A DNA stretch of 64,000 bases from positions 62,001 to 126,000 of the forward strand of contig CAZJVD010000007.1 in assembly GCA_964549505.1 (NCBI GenBank), read 5' to 3'. This document shows positions 41,021-49,765 of this stretch, piece after piece (position 1 is the stretch's first letter; every line of letters begins with the position of its first letter). Source of the stretch: CAZJVD01 sp964549505. GTDB lineage: Bacteria; Bdellovibrionota; UBA1018; CAZJVD01. The position numbers and the translations under genes were made by a program. The notes beneath the pieces were generated by a model. The model had not been told where the DNA came from, searched no databases, and was given only the letters and a program-made list of their open reading frames with translations.

Positions 41021-43003
41021 GTGCGTGTCTCCTTACGTCGTCGCGTTCTACTTGCCGTCTTGGCTTTCATCGCCGTGTCCCTCGTCGGGTCGATTTACAG
41101 CCTTGTACGGATCTTGGAAGTAAAACGTTCGCTCGACGCAATCAACAAGATGGAAGTACCGATTTCGAAGACTCTCGGTCAGCTTCAGAGTGACAGTGAG
41201 ATTTTGCGTAAAGAGATTGATCGAAAACTCGGTCTGGTCAATTGGTCGGATCCGACGTTTAAGCCACAGACGATTCCGCGCTGGATGTTCGAGCAGCTTG
41301 AGAAAGAACTCGACGTACTTGCGGTCACTCTCGAGATCTCCAGTCATTTTGAAACCCGCCCTGATTTTACGGATTGGCTCGGTGATGTTCGGCACGGTTT
41401 GAGTCGTATTCAGAGTCAGGTTAGTGATCTTTTTTTCTTTCTCGAGCAGAAAGATTTCACCCAAGCATCGAAGACGTTCGCGCTTCTAGGAGTGTTAACG
41501 GACGCCTGGCAAAAGAAGGTTCACTGGGCAGTGACGGAGTCCGAACGCAGTCTTCGTTTGAGATTCATGACAGCGCAGCATGAAGTCACAGGCCTTAAGA
41601 CGGCATTTCAGCTGATTCTGATCACGATTTTTAGTTTGTCGCTCATGTTGTTGTGGATCGGAGAGCGCGCACTTCGTCCGCTTGCCGATCTCACCGAGCT
41701 CGTTCGCCATATTGCCACGCGCGGACTGAAGCCTGAGGATCGTCGTCTGGTTCCGGAAATTCCGATATCGCGTACGGATGAGGTTGGAGAGCTCGCGCGC
41801 GAGTTCAAAGGAATGGCGACGACGATCATCGAACGCGAAATCACGCTCGAACACCAGAGTCGTCGCATGATCGAACAGAACCGTATGCTCCAAGAACTCA
41901 GCGTCTTTAACGAAAATATTTTGAAGAGCATCGAGTCCGTATTGATTGTCTTTCACCCGGAAGGAACAGTTCGCCAGCTTAATAATGCCGCCTGCCGCTT
42001 TCTTGGACGCTCGTCTTCGGAGGCGATTCTGTCGCCACTTGCCTCGCTCGAAGCCCTGGCTCCTTTTCGCTCCGAACTCGAGAGGGCACTTCAAAATCTC
42101 GAAACGTTAGAGCCTGTGGCGCTCTCCAAGCGACAAACGGGCACCAAGTCTCGACTTTGGAGTGGGACCGTTCTCCCGCTTCGTGATTCGGAATCGCGAG
42201 CGGTTGGGATCATCATGGTGCTTGATGATGTGACGGAATCGACGGATCTCGCAGAGAAACTCAAGGCGGCCGAACATCTTGCGGGGATGGGTCGAATGTC
42301 TGCGCAAGTAGCGCACGAAGTGCGAAACCCGCTGCATTCCATCGGTCTTGAAGCCGAGCTTGCGTTGGATCGCGGTGAGGCGCTCAAAGACCCGTTGGTG
42401 AAGCGTGCGAGTCTGAGTATCTTGGAAGCCGTGGATCGTCTGAGTCGAATCACGGAAAACTATCTTAAGCTGTCACGTCCTGATCAGGCCCTGCGTGAGG
42501 CTTGCGACCTCGGTTCCGTCGTGGAAACCGTGCTTGCGTCGTACGCGCTCTCACTCGAGAAGTTGCGCGTGCGTGTTGATTGGTCGCGAGCGCCGGGTGT
42601 CAGTCTCGTGATTGATGCGGACCCCGGCCTACTCGAACAAGCTCTTGGCAATCTTGTTAAAAACTCGATCTGGGCGCTTGAGAACAAGGCCGCCGACGAT
42701 CGTAAGATCGAGATCACATTAGGAGCAGTCGAGTCAGGTCGCGTGTGGCTGAGATTTCATGACAACGGTCCGGGTGTCGCTCGCGAGATGATCGATCGAC
42801 TCTTTACTCCGTTTGTCACAACGCGAGCGGAAGGAACGGGTCTCGGTCTGAGTTTCGCGAAGCGCGTTCTCGACGCTATCGATGCGGAGATTCACTATCG
42901 TACCGAAGAAAAAGGCGCGTGCTTTGATCTGCTCTTTCTTCCGTCGGCAACATCCGTACACACCGACTCTTCAAAGAAGGAGAGTGTTCTTGGAATCATT
43001 TGA
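41021..43003 (+). CDS. Two-component sensor histidine kinase (HAMP-PAS-HisKA-HATPase)
   Basis: 660 residues from GTG. TM1 ~8-29, helical sensor ~30-190, TM2 ~195-213, HAMP ~215-272, PAS ~295-408, HisKA with the phospho-acceptor H432 (AQVAHEVRNPLHSIGLEAEL), then the ATPase domain: NLVKNSIWALENK (N box), HDNGPGVA (G1/D box) and TRAEGTGLGLSFAKRV (G2 box). This is the NtrB/AtoS layout that pairs with sigma54 activators, and such an activator gene overlaps its 3' end. It should phosphorylate that regulator in response to an unidentified envelope signal. Confidence 0.93.
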   Translation: MRVSLRRRVLLAVLAFIAVSLVGSIYSLVRILEVKRSLDAINKMEVPISKTLGQLQSDSEILRKEIDRKLGLVNWSDPTFKPQTIPRWMFEQLEKELDVLAVTLEISSHFETRPDFTDWLGDVRHGLSRIQSQVSDLFFFLEQKDFTQASKTFALLGVLTDAWQKKVHWAVTESERSLRLRFMTAQHEVTGLKTAFQLILITIFSLSLMLLWIGERALRPLADLTELVRHIATRGLKPEDRRLVPEIPISRTDEVGELAREFKGMATTIIEREITLEHQSRRMIEQNRMLQELSVFNENILKSIESVLIVFHPEGTVRQLNNAACRFLGRSSSEAILSPLASLEALAPFRSELERALQNLETLEPVALSKRQTGTKSRLWSGTVLPLRDSESRAVGIIMVLDDVTESTDLAEKLKAAEHLAGMGRMSAQVAHEVRNPLHSIGLEAELALDRGEALKDPLVKRASLSILEAVDRLSRITENYLKLSRPDQALREACDLGSVVETVLASYALSLEKLRVRVDWSRAPGVSLVIDADPGLLEQALGNLVKNSIWALENKAADDRKIEITLGAVESGRVWLRFHDNGPGVAREMIDRLFTPFVTTRAEGTGLGLSFAKRVLDAIDAEIHYRTEEKGACFDLLFLPSATSVHTDSSKKESVLGII

Positions 43004-44405
43004 CGACCGTCCGACCGCGCCGACTTCCTCGGGTCTTGTGTTGCTGGTGGAGGACGATCCACAAGCGCAGGAAAGCATGCGCCGCATTCTTGAGGTCGAG
43101 GGCTTTGATGTCATCACGGCCTCCAATGGAGAAGAAGCGCTAGCGGCCGTCCGTCCTGATATGCGTGGCGAAGGTCGCGTGCTTCCCGACGTGATTCTCA
43201 CCGATGTTCGCATGCCAAAGATGACCGGCCTTGAGTTTGTCGAAGCGTTGAAACATCTCGAACAGGAGATCCCGTTTGTTTTGATGACTGCGTTTGGCAA
43301 TGTTGAAGAAGCCGTATGGGCGATGAAACTGGGTGCGGTCGACTTCCTCACTAAGCCGTTCCGTCGGTCGGCGCTTCGAGAGGCGCTCGAGCGCGCTCTT
43401 AAGCGACGCCGGATCCACGAAGTCGCACTACCTTCCTCAGAGCCGCAACCCATCACGGGTGTCTCACGCGCGATGGCTGTGTTGCGCTCGATGATCACGA
43501 CGGTAGCACAGTCCGACGCGACGGTTTTGATCACGGGTGAGAGCGGTTCCGGTAAGGAGCTGATCGCGCGCGAGATCCACGCTCAGAGTGCACGTCGCGG
43601 AAGTCCTTACGGTGGATCGTTCGTAGCCGTGAATTGTGCCGCGATTCCAGAAAACCTTGTCGAGAGCGAACTTTTTGGTAGCGAAAAAGGAGCGTTTTCA
43701 GGTGCGGACTCGGCTCGACGCGGGTTGATCGAGAGTGCTTCGCGCGGAACGCTCTTTCTTGATGAAATCGGCGAGATGCCGCTTTCGGTACAGCCCAAGC
43801 TCTTGCGTTTTCTCGAAGACCACGAGGTCCGACGTGTGGGAGGAACCGAGGGCAAGCGCATTGACGTTCGGGTGCTTGCAGCCACACATCGAAACTTGCG
43901 CGAGCGCGTTGAGCAGGGGCTTTTTCGTGAAGATCTGTTTTTCCGGATCGGTGGTTTTGAGATTTCGGTACCACCCCTGCGTGATCGTCTCGAAGACGTG
44001 GTTCCGATAGCCCGAACGATTTTAGCGCGGATTGAAAACGAAGGTGAGCGCGGACCTCTGCAAGTCGAGCCCGACTTCTGGGAAGCGCTGGAGCAGTATC
44101 ATTGGCCTGGAAACGTGCGTGAACTCGTCAACGCGCTCGAACGAGCCGTTGTTCTTGGTCACGGAGGTTTGCAGGGAGGTCCGTTGACCGTGCGTTCGTT
44201 ACCGGCTCATATTCAAACCGCGCGCGCGACGTTGATCACGAAAGTCGAAATTCCTATTGGCACCAAACTTCGCGAAGCCGAGCAGCTCTTGATCGAGCGC
44301 ACACTCGAAAAAACAGGAGGCGACAAAGAACTGGCTGCCCGTTTGCTTGGGATTAACCCGCGTACAATCTATCGCCGGCTACCTCGCGAGTCGGAGCCAT
44401 CTTAA
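42990..44405 (+). CDS. Sigma54-dependent response regulator (NtrC family)
   Basis: 471 residues from TTG 42990, chosen because AAGGAG lies 7 nt upstream; the open frame extends further back inside the kinase gene. Receiver ~15-135: LVEDDPQ acidic pocket, DVILTDVRMPK with the phospho-acceptor Asp, and a Lys in FLTKPF. AAA+ domain ~155-385: Walker A GESGSGKE, GAFSGA loop (GAFTGA with Ser for Thr in the sigma54-contact motif), Walker B GTLFLDEIGEMP, and arginine fingers in FREDLFFR. Fis-type HTH at the end (LAARLLGINPRTIYRRL). It activates sigma54 promoters when phosphorylated by the overlapping kinase. Targets are not evident in this window. Confidence 0.93.
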   Translation: MESFDDRPTAPTSSGLVLLVEDDPQAQESMRRILEVEGFDVITASNGEEALAAVRPDMRGEGRVLPDVILTDVRMPKMTGLEFVEALKHLEQEIPFVLMTAFGNVEEAVWAMKLGAVDFLTKPFRRSALREALERALKRRRIHEVALPSSEPQPITGVSRAMAVLRSMITTVAQSDATVLITGESGSGKELIAREIHAQSARRGSPYGGSFVAVNCAAIPENLVESELFGSEKGAFSGADSARRGLIESASRGTLFLDEIGEMPLSVQPKLLRFLEDHEVRRVGGTEGKRIDVRVLAATHRNLRERVEQGLFREDLFFRIGGFEISVPPLRDRLEDVVPIARTILARIENEGERGPLQVEPDFWEALEQYHWPGNVRELVNALERAVVLGHGGLQGGPLTVRSLPAHIQTARATLITKVEIPIGTKLREAEQLLIERTLEKTGGDKELAARLLGINPRTIYRRLPRESEPS

Positions 44406-44444
44406 GCTATTGAACGAACGGACCAGCCTCCCGTGCGGGTGTGG

Positions 44445-45185
44445 TCAGCCGGTATTCCAGCGCCATGTCTGAAGGCAACGCACTTGCGAATCGCCCGTGG
44501 GCAACGCGCGCGTTTGCCGCATGGTCTCGATCGTGACACGGGGATTGAGACGGTACACGAATCCGCGCAAGCACTCGTTCTGCAGATCACAGAGTTCGTC
44601 GGCGATCGGTAACGTTTCGATATGATCCACATGATGTGGACATGTGAGCTGCTCGAACTCAATCGACGTCGGCGATCTCCGTAACGCTAAGAACGATCGA
44701 TGCCGATCATTCCGAACAAACGGACTGTCGAGCAACGCGGCCCAAACTCCCGAGATATCGGAAAAACGAGCTTTCTTGGTCTCGCCCCATCGCTCTCCAG
44801 CTAGTTCACGGCCATGATTCCACGAGACATGTTCTAAGAGGTTGCGAAGGGCAGGCCACTCCGTTTTCGGTGTTTTTTCGAAAATACGGCGAAGCGCCCA
44901 AGCCTGCGAGACCCAAACCGTCTGCTCCACACGTTCCATAGGAGTTTCGGCATCGGCATCCTCGGGACGCGTGACAGTTTTCAGGATTTCGAGAACTTCT
45001 TCGTGTTCTTTGAGCCCCGAGACTTCGACACGGCGTAACCGGTAGTCGGAGAGGCGTTCGTCTTCCGCCAGCGCCTGAACCCAACGTTCCGTCAGTCGGT
45101 GCTGATCACGCGCATTCTGAAAAGCTTTTTGATGTTCCCAGCGAAGCGAAGGATTCGCCCACGTCGAGAGGGGCGTGGTTTCCAT
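44445..45185 (-). CDS. Conserved-looking cytoplasmic protein of unknown function
   Basis: 246 residues, no signal peptide or TM helix. The N-terminal two thirds are helical and charged (WEHQKAFQNARDQHRLTERW, EEVLEILKTVTRPED). The C-terminal part has a Cys/His-rich core: FEQLTCPHHVDHIETLPIADELCDLQNECLRGFV, then GDSQVRCLQTWRW. Such a pattern recalls small V4R/ATC-hydrolase-like ligand-binding domains (weak resemblance, not tested). It converges with the sigma54 activator. Its leader carries a perfect 8-bp hairpin (45201-45232) and no clear Shine-Dalgarno. Confidence 0.55.
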   Translation of the reverse strand: METTPLSTWANPSLRWEHQKAFQNARDQHRLTERWVQALAEDERLSDYRLRRVEVSGLKEHEEVLEILKTVTRPEDADAETPMERVEQTVWVSQAWALRRIFEKTPKTEWPALRNLLEHVSWNHGRELAGERWGETKKARFSDISGVWAALLDSPFVRNDRHRSFLALRRSPTSIEFEQLTCPHHVDHIETLPIADELCDLQNECLRGFVYRLNPRVTIETMRQTRALPTGDSQVRCLQTWRWNTG

Positions 45186-45515
45186 CTATAAAGGAAGGGT
45201 ACAGGGCCGAGATTCCGATATCAAGGCCCTGTGAGGGTATTCAATTGGGGGGGGGATTTTATGAGAACAAAGCAAACCACAGGGAGGAATGGCGTACTCG
45301 GTCGACCTTGGGGGTCATTTCGGAATTTGGTAGGGGGATTTGGGGAAAGAAAACGTACTTCACGGTGACTCAGCCTCCACAAAAGAAGAGCCGCTGTCAC
45401 ACGTTGCGCCCTTCGGATTGTGGATATTGCGAGGCTTATGCCACGGGCAATTTATTAGAATTACAGGACTATTTTCAATGTAAGGAAAATGGGTTGTCGA
45501 AGTTTCAGTCGGTTT
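45186..45515. other. 330-bp gap with hairpin and poly-G tract
   Basis: It contains an ACAGGGCC/GGCCCTGT inverted repeat (45201-45208 and 45225-45232, 16-nt loop) in the leader of the minus-strand gene, and a run of nine G (45247-45255). A 35-codon plus-strand frame starts just after the G-run, without other support. Nothing else recognised. Confidence 0.4.
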
Positions 45516-48161
45516 TCAAAACGTAGCACAGACACGCAGAAGGTGTTTGAGTTCGGTCACGCGACCTAGCTTTGCTTCATGGGTCTTCAAGACATCGCTC
45601 ATCATTTGATGAGCACTATCGATATCACGGGGGAGATGAATCGCTTGAGTGAGCTCCGTCCAGGTTGGATGGGTGAGATCTTTCATTTGATCCCAGAGCA
45701 TTTCAAGAACGAGCGGATGTTGAGACTCGATCCGAATGGCATGACCACTTTCGGTCCCACAAACGATGGCTGGCGACTGAGGCCCTGCGATCTCCATTCT
45801 TGAAATCATCAGGTGATTGGGCAAGGACCCTGAGAGTCGGACGGCCGGATGTACGGAGAAACGAACACACTCGGTCATAGGAAAAACAGAAAGGAGTGAT
45901 CCCCACCGAACGGTACCGCTACTATCGATCATTTTGAAGAGTGCCTCAGAGCCTGTCTGACTTTTTTCAAGAACTTGAGCAGCTTTGACGAAAACGGCTG
46001 CTCGAAGAGGAGAGGTCTGGTGATCGAGGGGCACATTTTCAAATGTGCTTCGAACGCTCGAAGGATTTTCTTCGACGGCTTTCATCAGGCGTGCAGCACC
46101 TGGATCCGTTCGTGAGAGATCGGGTCCATCGAGTGCTGCTGTGAGAGCGTTCGGAATCGGAACAAGCTTGAGACCACTTTCCTTGAGCAACCAACCACCA
46201 CGCCCGCGTTCAGCAAACGCGTCGAGCCAGTCCTGAACAACCGGAGTTTCCAGATACGATGCCAACACCATGGCCCAGTGGGGCTTCTGTGGAACAATCA
46301 GGAACTCCCATGGTTTTCCTTGAAGCGCGCCCGAGCTGACGGGTGCGGTTTCGATGCGCGGGATCTCACCGCTTCGATCAACTCGGATCAAGAATGCCGA
46401 CGTGAAGTGCCGCGAGAGTTCTCCGAGACTCGTCGTCATCGCATCGGCCGTGTGCGGAAGCGGTCGCACGGAAGCATACTGTCCGAGAGGTCCCGAGCGT
46501 TCCCGGAGTTGCTCGAGTTTGAGATACGTTCGTTCGGCTGCCGAGTCTGGCCAGCGATCCAACCATTCCGACTGCGCTTTGGGGCTCGTTCGGCGATCGA
46601 TTTGCCACGGTCCGCGATTGAGGGACCGGCCTTGCAGAGTCTGAAACGCATCGGACAAAAGATTTGAAACTTCCATGTGTCCACGAAGGTGTCCGCGAAT
46701 ACGAATGCGTTCGGGGTGATGGCGCGAAATTCGATGCGCATCAAGCGTTTTACGAATCACGTAGACATGCTGCGCGAGTGGAACCGAATAGCTCGGAATC
46801 GAATGGCGTACTTCCGAAAAATCAAAGTGGGCGACCAGTTCGGCCTTTTCAAAAATCATTCGTAACTGATCATGACCATCGGCTTGCGAAAGAGGTTCCT
46901 CTCGAAACCAAAACAGAAGACTCTCAGGCCGAAGTTTCCGGACCGTGACCAACGCCTGAAGCGTTCCCAGCGTTGTCGACTTCGAATCCAGATCCTCATT
47001 GGTATCAAGCGCAGCAATCTCTGCGCGAAACTCGTTGGAGAGCGCACTTTTGCCTTGATGACGCACGCGATGTTCTTCGAGAACAAAACCCAGATCAAAC
47101 CCGTCCATCTCTGAAATCTGAAGTTCAAGTGATGGTTTAGGGTCCTTCAGCCATTTCATGGCGAGCTGAGGGCGCTGATAGGTGAGAAGCCCGAGGCCAC
47201 GCGTCCAAAGTGGTGCACCTTTGGGGCCGGACCAGAGATGAATCAATTCGCACGCCATCAATAAAAAAATATCTGCTTCTGCACCAACCCAGGAGCAACG
47301 CGATCGCTCCGGTTCAGGGCATGCTGAGATCAGGGCCCCGTCGCGAAGCGTTGGAGAGAACACACTGCGCCTCATACGAATCTGTGCCCAATGATCGGCC
47401 AGCGACTCGGGCGCCGTGCCGGTTCGGCCGCGATCACTCGAGGGCAGAGCGGCGCCAAAACAACCGAGGTGTTCCCAGACGGCCGCGAAAAGTTTCGAAT
47501 CATAGGTGACCGAGCGGGAGAGCCGGAAGCGCCCCGATGTTTTGAAAAGACTCTCCAATACCTGCGGGCCTTCTTCTGAAAAATCCAGGACGGACAACAG
47601 GTTCCAGAGTTTGATCAAGCACTCGGGACTTGGATTGAACCACGAGTAAATACTACGTTTCGAAATCTCAAACCCTTCGCGTACAACCTGGCTCGGTTGC
47701 TGAAGCGCTTGGGTGAGAGCCCAATTGAGATGCGCGAGTTCACGATCGGTGAACGGACGCAGGCCGCGGTCGGACCAGGACTTAAGAAGCAGTGCCTCGC
47801 TGAGATAGATAAGAGCCAGCTCCTCAACAAAAATATCGAGTGCGCGCTTTTGGCTCTGCGTCTGAGGACCGAAGACCCACTTCTGCAAGCACGCACGGGC
47901 ATCCATGGCTGACGCATCTTGCGGAAAGGGCGCCTGCGCGAGCGAGCTCAAGTGCTGCAAAATATCGCGCAGTCTTCCAGCAGGCAGAGCGAACAGACTT
48001 GGCGCCACAGAGCGGAAGTCGTGGATAATGATCGCGAGCATTTCTTGAAGCGCTGGAAGGGTTGAAGGAACAGTTTTCGCGGTGAGGCTGTAACCAGGAT
48101 GAGAAAAAAGGGTATCGATGCGGTTCTTGTCGATGAGAGAACCGAGGTTGAGATTATCCAT
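45516..48161 (-). CDS. Large cytoplasmic protein resembling a decayed N6-adenine DNA methylase
   Basis: 881 residues, no signal or TM helix. Two blocks look like parts of type I/IIG adenine methylases. Residues ~425-490 (HDQLRMIFEKAELVAHFDFS ... LAQHVYVIRKT) resemble the segment after the catalytic motif, where the family has LRxxLL...I..I.DF...VF. Residues ~620-690 (PHWAMVLASYLETPVVQDWL, GGWLLKESGLKLVPIP) resemble the start of a TaqI/Eco57I-type target-recognition domain. The SAM motif (FxGxG) and NPPY were not found, so methylation is unlikely. No restriction gene is adjacent. The identification is tentative; the protein may instead be an unrelated conserved protein. Confidence 0.5.
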   Translation of the reverse strand: MDNLNLGSLIDKNRIDTLFSHPGYSLTAKTVPSTLPALQEMLAIIIHDFRSVAPSLFALPAGRLRDILQHLSSLAQAPFPQDASAMDARACLQKWVFGPQTQSQKRALDIFVEELALIYLSEALLLKSWSDRGLRPFTDRELAHLNWALTQALQQPSQVVREGFEISKRSIYSWFNPSPECLIKLWNLLSVLDFSEEGPQVLESLFKTSGRFRLSRSVTYDSKLFAAVWEHLGCFGAALPSSDRGRTGTAPESLADHWAQIRMRRSVFSPTLRDGALISACPEPERSRCSWVGAEADIFLLMACELIHLWSGPKGAPLWTRGLGLLTYQRPQLAMKWLKDPKPSLELQISEMDGFDLGFVLEEHRVRHQGKSALSNEFRAEIAALDTNEDLDSKSTTLGTLQALVTVRKLRPESLLFWFREEPLSQADGHDQLRMIFEKAELVAHFDFSEVRHSIPSYSVPLAQHVYVIRKTLDAHRISRHHPERIRIRGHLRGHMEVSNLLSDAFQTLQGRSLNRGPWQIDRRTSPKAQSEWLDRWPDSAAERTYLKLEQLRERSGPLGQYASVRPLPHTADAMTTSLGELSRHFTSAFLIRVDRSGEIPRIETAPVSSGALQGKPWEFLIVPQKPHWAMVLASYLETPVVQDWLDAFAERGRGGWLLKESGLKLVPIPNALTAALDGPDLSRTDPGAARLMKAVEENPSSVRSTFENVPLDHQTSPLRAAVFVKAAQVLEKSQTGSEALFKMIDSSGTVRWGSLLSVFPMTECVRFSVHPAVRLSGSLPNHLMISRMEIAGPQSPAIVCGTESGHAIRIESQHPLVLEMLWDQMKDLTHPTWTELTQAIHLPRDIDSAHQMMSDVLKTHEAKLGRVTELKHLLRVCATF

Positions 48162-48304
48162 GGTGACACATTAAAATACACGTCATTACAGATATGCTCC
48201 GCCAAAAGCATGCCTGTACTGTTCGAACAACCCCACCTTGCTCGATCTTTAAAGATTAGTTTTTAGTTAAAAACCGCGACTTGTCCATCAGTGATAGCGG
48301 CTAC

Positions 48305-49765
48305 CTAAGATTTTGGCAAACGAGTTTTTTTGTTTTTTGTTCGGATCCACAAAAAAATCGGCCAAGCAAGTCGAATCACGGATCGTTTTAAAAAACTCAC
48401 CTGCGCATTTTTTAGAAAACCAGAATTTTTCAGATACGAGACGACGTTGCTGTAAGCGTAGCGCCAGTACAGCGGATTCATGCGACGCGCTTGCGCAGCC
48501 GACCGTGTATCCGCCATCAAGAAAAAGTGAGGAATTCCATTGAGTGTCGCGAGTTCAAACGGTTTTCCATACACTCGGAATCCCATCTTTCGGTAGTAAT
48601 CGATTTTGTCGGCGGTGCAGGATGTGATGGTGGTCTCGAATCCTTCTTGAAGTCCGAGTGCTACGGCTCTTTCAATGAGTCCCAGCACCACGTCTGTGTT
48701 TTCATAGGCCGTGCTGACGCAGAGGCGACTGACTTCAAATGTCTTGTGGCGCGTGATGTTCGGCGGAAGCTCAAGCGATTCTTCAAGTTCGAAGCGATCG
48801 GTGGCCGTGTTGCTGAAAGTCACACGGACAGACCCGACCATGACGGAGCCCGCTTGAGCGTAAAAGATTCGGGAGTTGAGATCATAGTAGTCGCTCATGA
48901 CGCCAGCACTCTTTGCGGTGTCGACCTTGCCTTTTTTTCCGTACGCCTCATGACGAATTCTTAGAACCTCGCGATACGTTTCAAGGTTAGAGACGACCCC
49001 ATATTTCAAATGAGTTTTAAAGAACTTGGGTTGGAATCCCGCTTGTCTCAAGCGTTCCACGCCTCGCGTCTGAACCTCTTGATGCGGGAATGCAAACATG
49101 TAACGCACGATCGCGGCATCAAGACCGGAGTCCTTTTCGAGAAAGAGACCGCCGAGAACGACGCGCCCAGCATTTGAATCGAAGCTCATGTGTTTCACTT
49201 CAAAGCGTGTTTCAAAACTACCGACGGTCGGCAATGTGATCAGGAGCGGTTCTAGCACGGAGCCCACAAAGAGAAGACGATTGCGGGCCGATGTTTCCAG
49301 CCGCAGTCCGTCGTTTGAAAGGTCCAAGATTTTGAACCACATGGTGTCGTCATAGTGAACGAGGCCGGCGCAGGTAGCTGTTGGTAAATAAAGTGGGTTG
49401 GTGCGGATGCGGTCGGTCGACCGATCCTGTTTCGATGGGACCGCCGTGTCCAGTCGAAGACCGATCGTCGTTTGTCCGCGATCACGATGGACATGGACAA
49501 TCATTCCGTGTGCGACACGACCGAGCGGTTTCTCGTGGTAGAAAATGCGAACATTGTTGAGCGTCTGGCCGATTTCAAAATCGTTTTTCAGAGCGGATGT
49601 CAGCTTGATGAGAGCTCCAAATGCGGTGAGGTTGTAAACCATCCAACGTTCTCCGCTTTCAGTGAACTGTACGTAGCAGTTCTCATTGCGATAGAGCGGT
49701 TCGCGTTCCATCACGCGGCGATTGTCAGCAAGTGCGTTCAGGTGTTGGTAGCGTTGGCTGCTCAT
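48305..49765 (-). CDS. PilZ-like domain(s) fused to FeeM-type N-acyl amino acid synthase (GNAT-like)
   Basis: 486 residues. The N-terminal ~240 residues hold two PilZ-like beta domains (YVQFTESGERWMVYNLTAFGALIKL; MWFKILDLSNDGLRLETSARN, with the DLSNDG turn). Residues ~255-425 are a GNAT-like acyltransferase of the FeeM/autoinducer-synthase group: YREVLRIRHEAYGKKGKV, GSVRVTF, FELEESLELPP, TFEVSRLCVSTAY, IERAVALGLQEGFETTITSC and YYRKMGFRVYG. FeeM enzymes make N-acyl amino acids from acyl-ACP. A basic C-terminal helix region follows. Its start overlaps the cyclase stop (ATGA), making it the third gene of a unit with a PaaK-like protein and a cyclase. Confidence 0.75.
   Translation of the reverse strand: MSSQRYQHLNALADNRRVMEREPLYRNENCYVQFTESGERWMVYNLTAFGALIKLTSALKNDFEIGQTLNNVRIFYHEKPLGRVAHGMIVHVHRDRGQTTIGLRLDTAVPSKQDRSTDRIRTNPLYLPTATCAGLVHYDDTMWFKILDLSNDGLRLETSARNRLLFVGSVLEPLLITLPTVGSFETRFEVKHMSFDSNAGRVVLGGLFLEKDSGLDAAIVRYMFAFPHQEVQTRGVERLRQAGFQPKFFKTHLKYGVVSNLETYREVLRIRHEAYGKKGKVDTAKSAGVMSDYYDLNSRIFYAQAGSVMVGSVRVTFSNTATDRFELEESLELPPNITRHKTFEVSRLCVSTAYENTDVVLGLIERAVALGLQEGFETTITSCTADKIDYYRKMGFRVYGKPFELATLNGIPHFFLMADTRSAAQARRMNPLYWRYAYSNVVSYLKNSGFLKNAQVSFLKRSVIRLAWPIFLWIRTKNKKTRLPKS

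Noticed and set aside
45245..45526. 93-codon plus-strand frame after the poly-G tract, and a 35-codon frame starting at ~45261
   Set aside because: No conserved feature, it overlaps the 3' end of the 881-residue gene, and the only ribosome-binding signal is the G-run itself.
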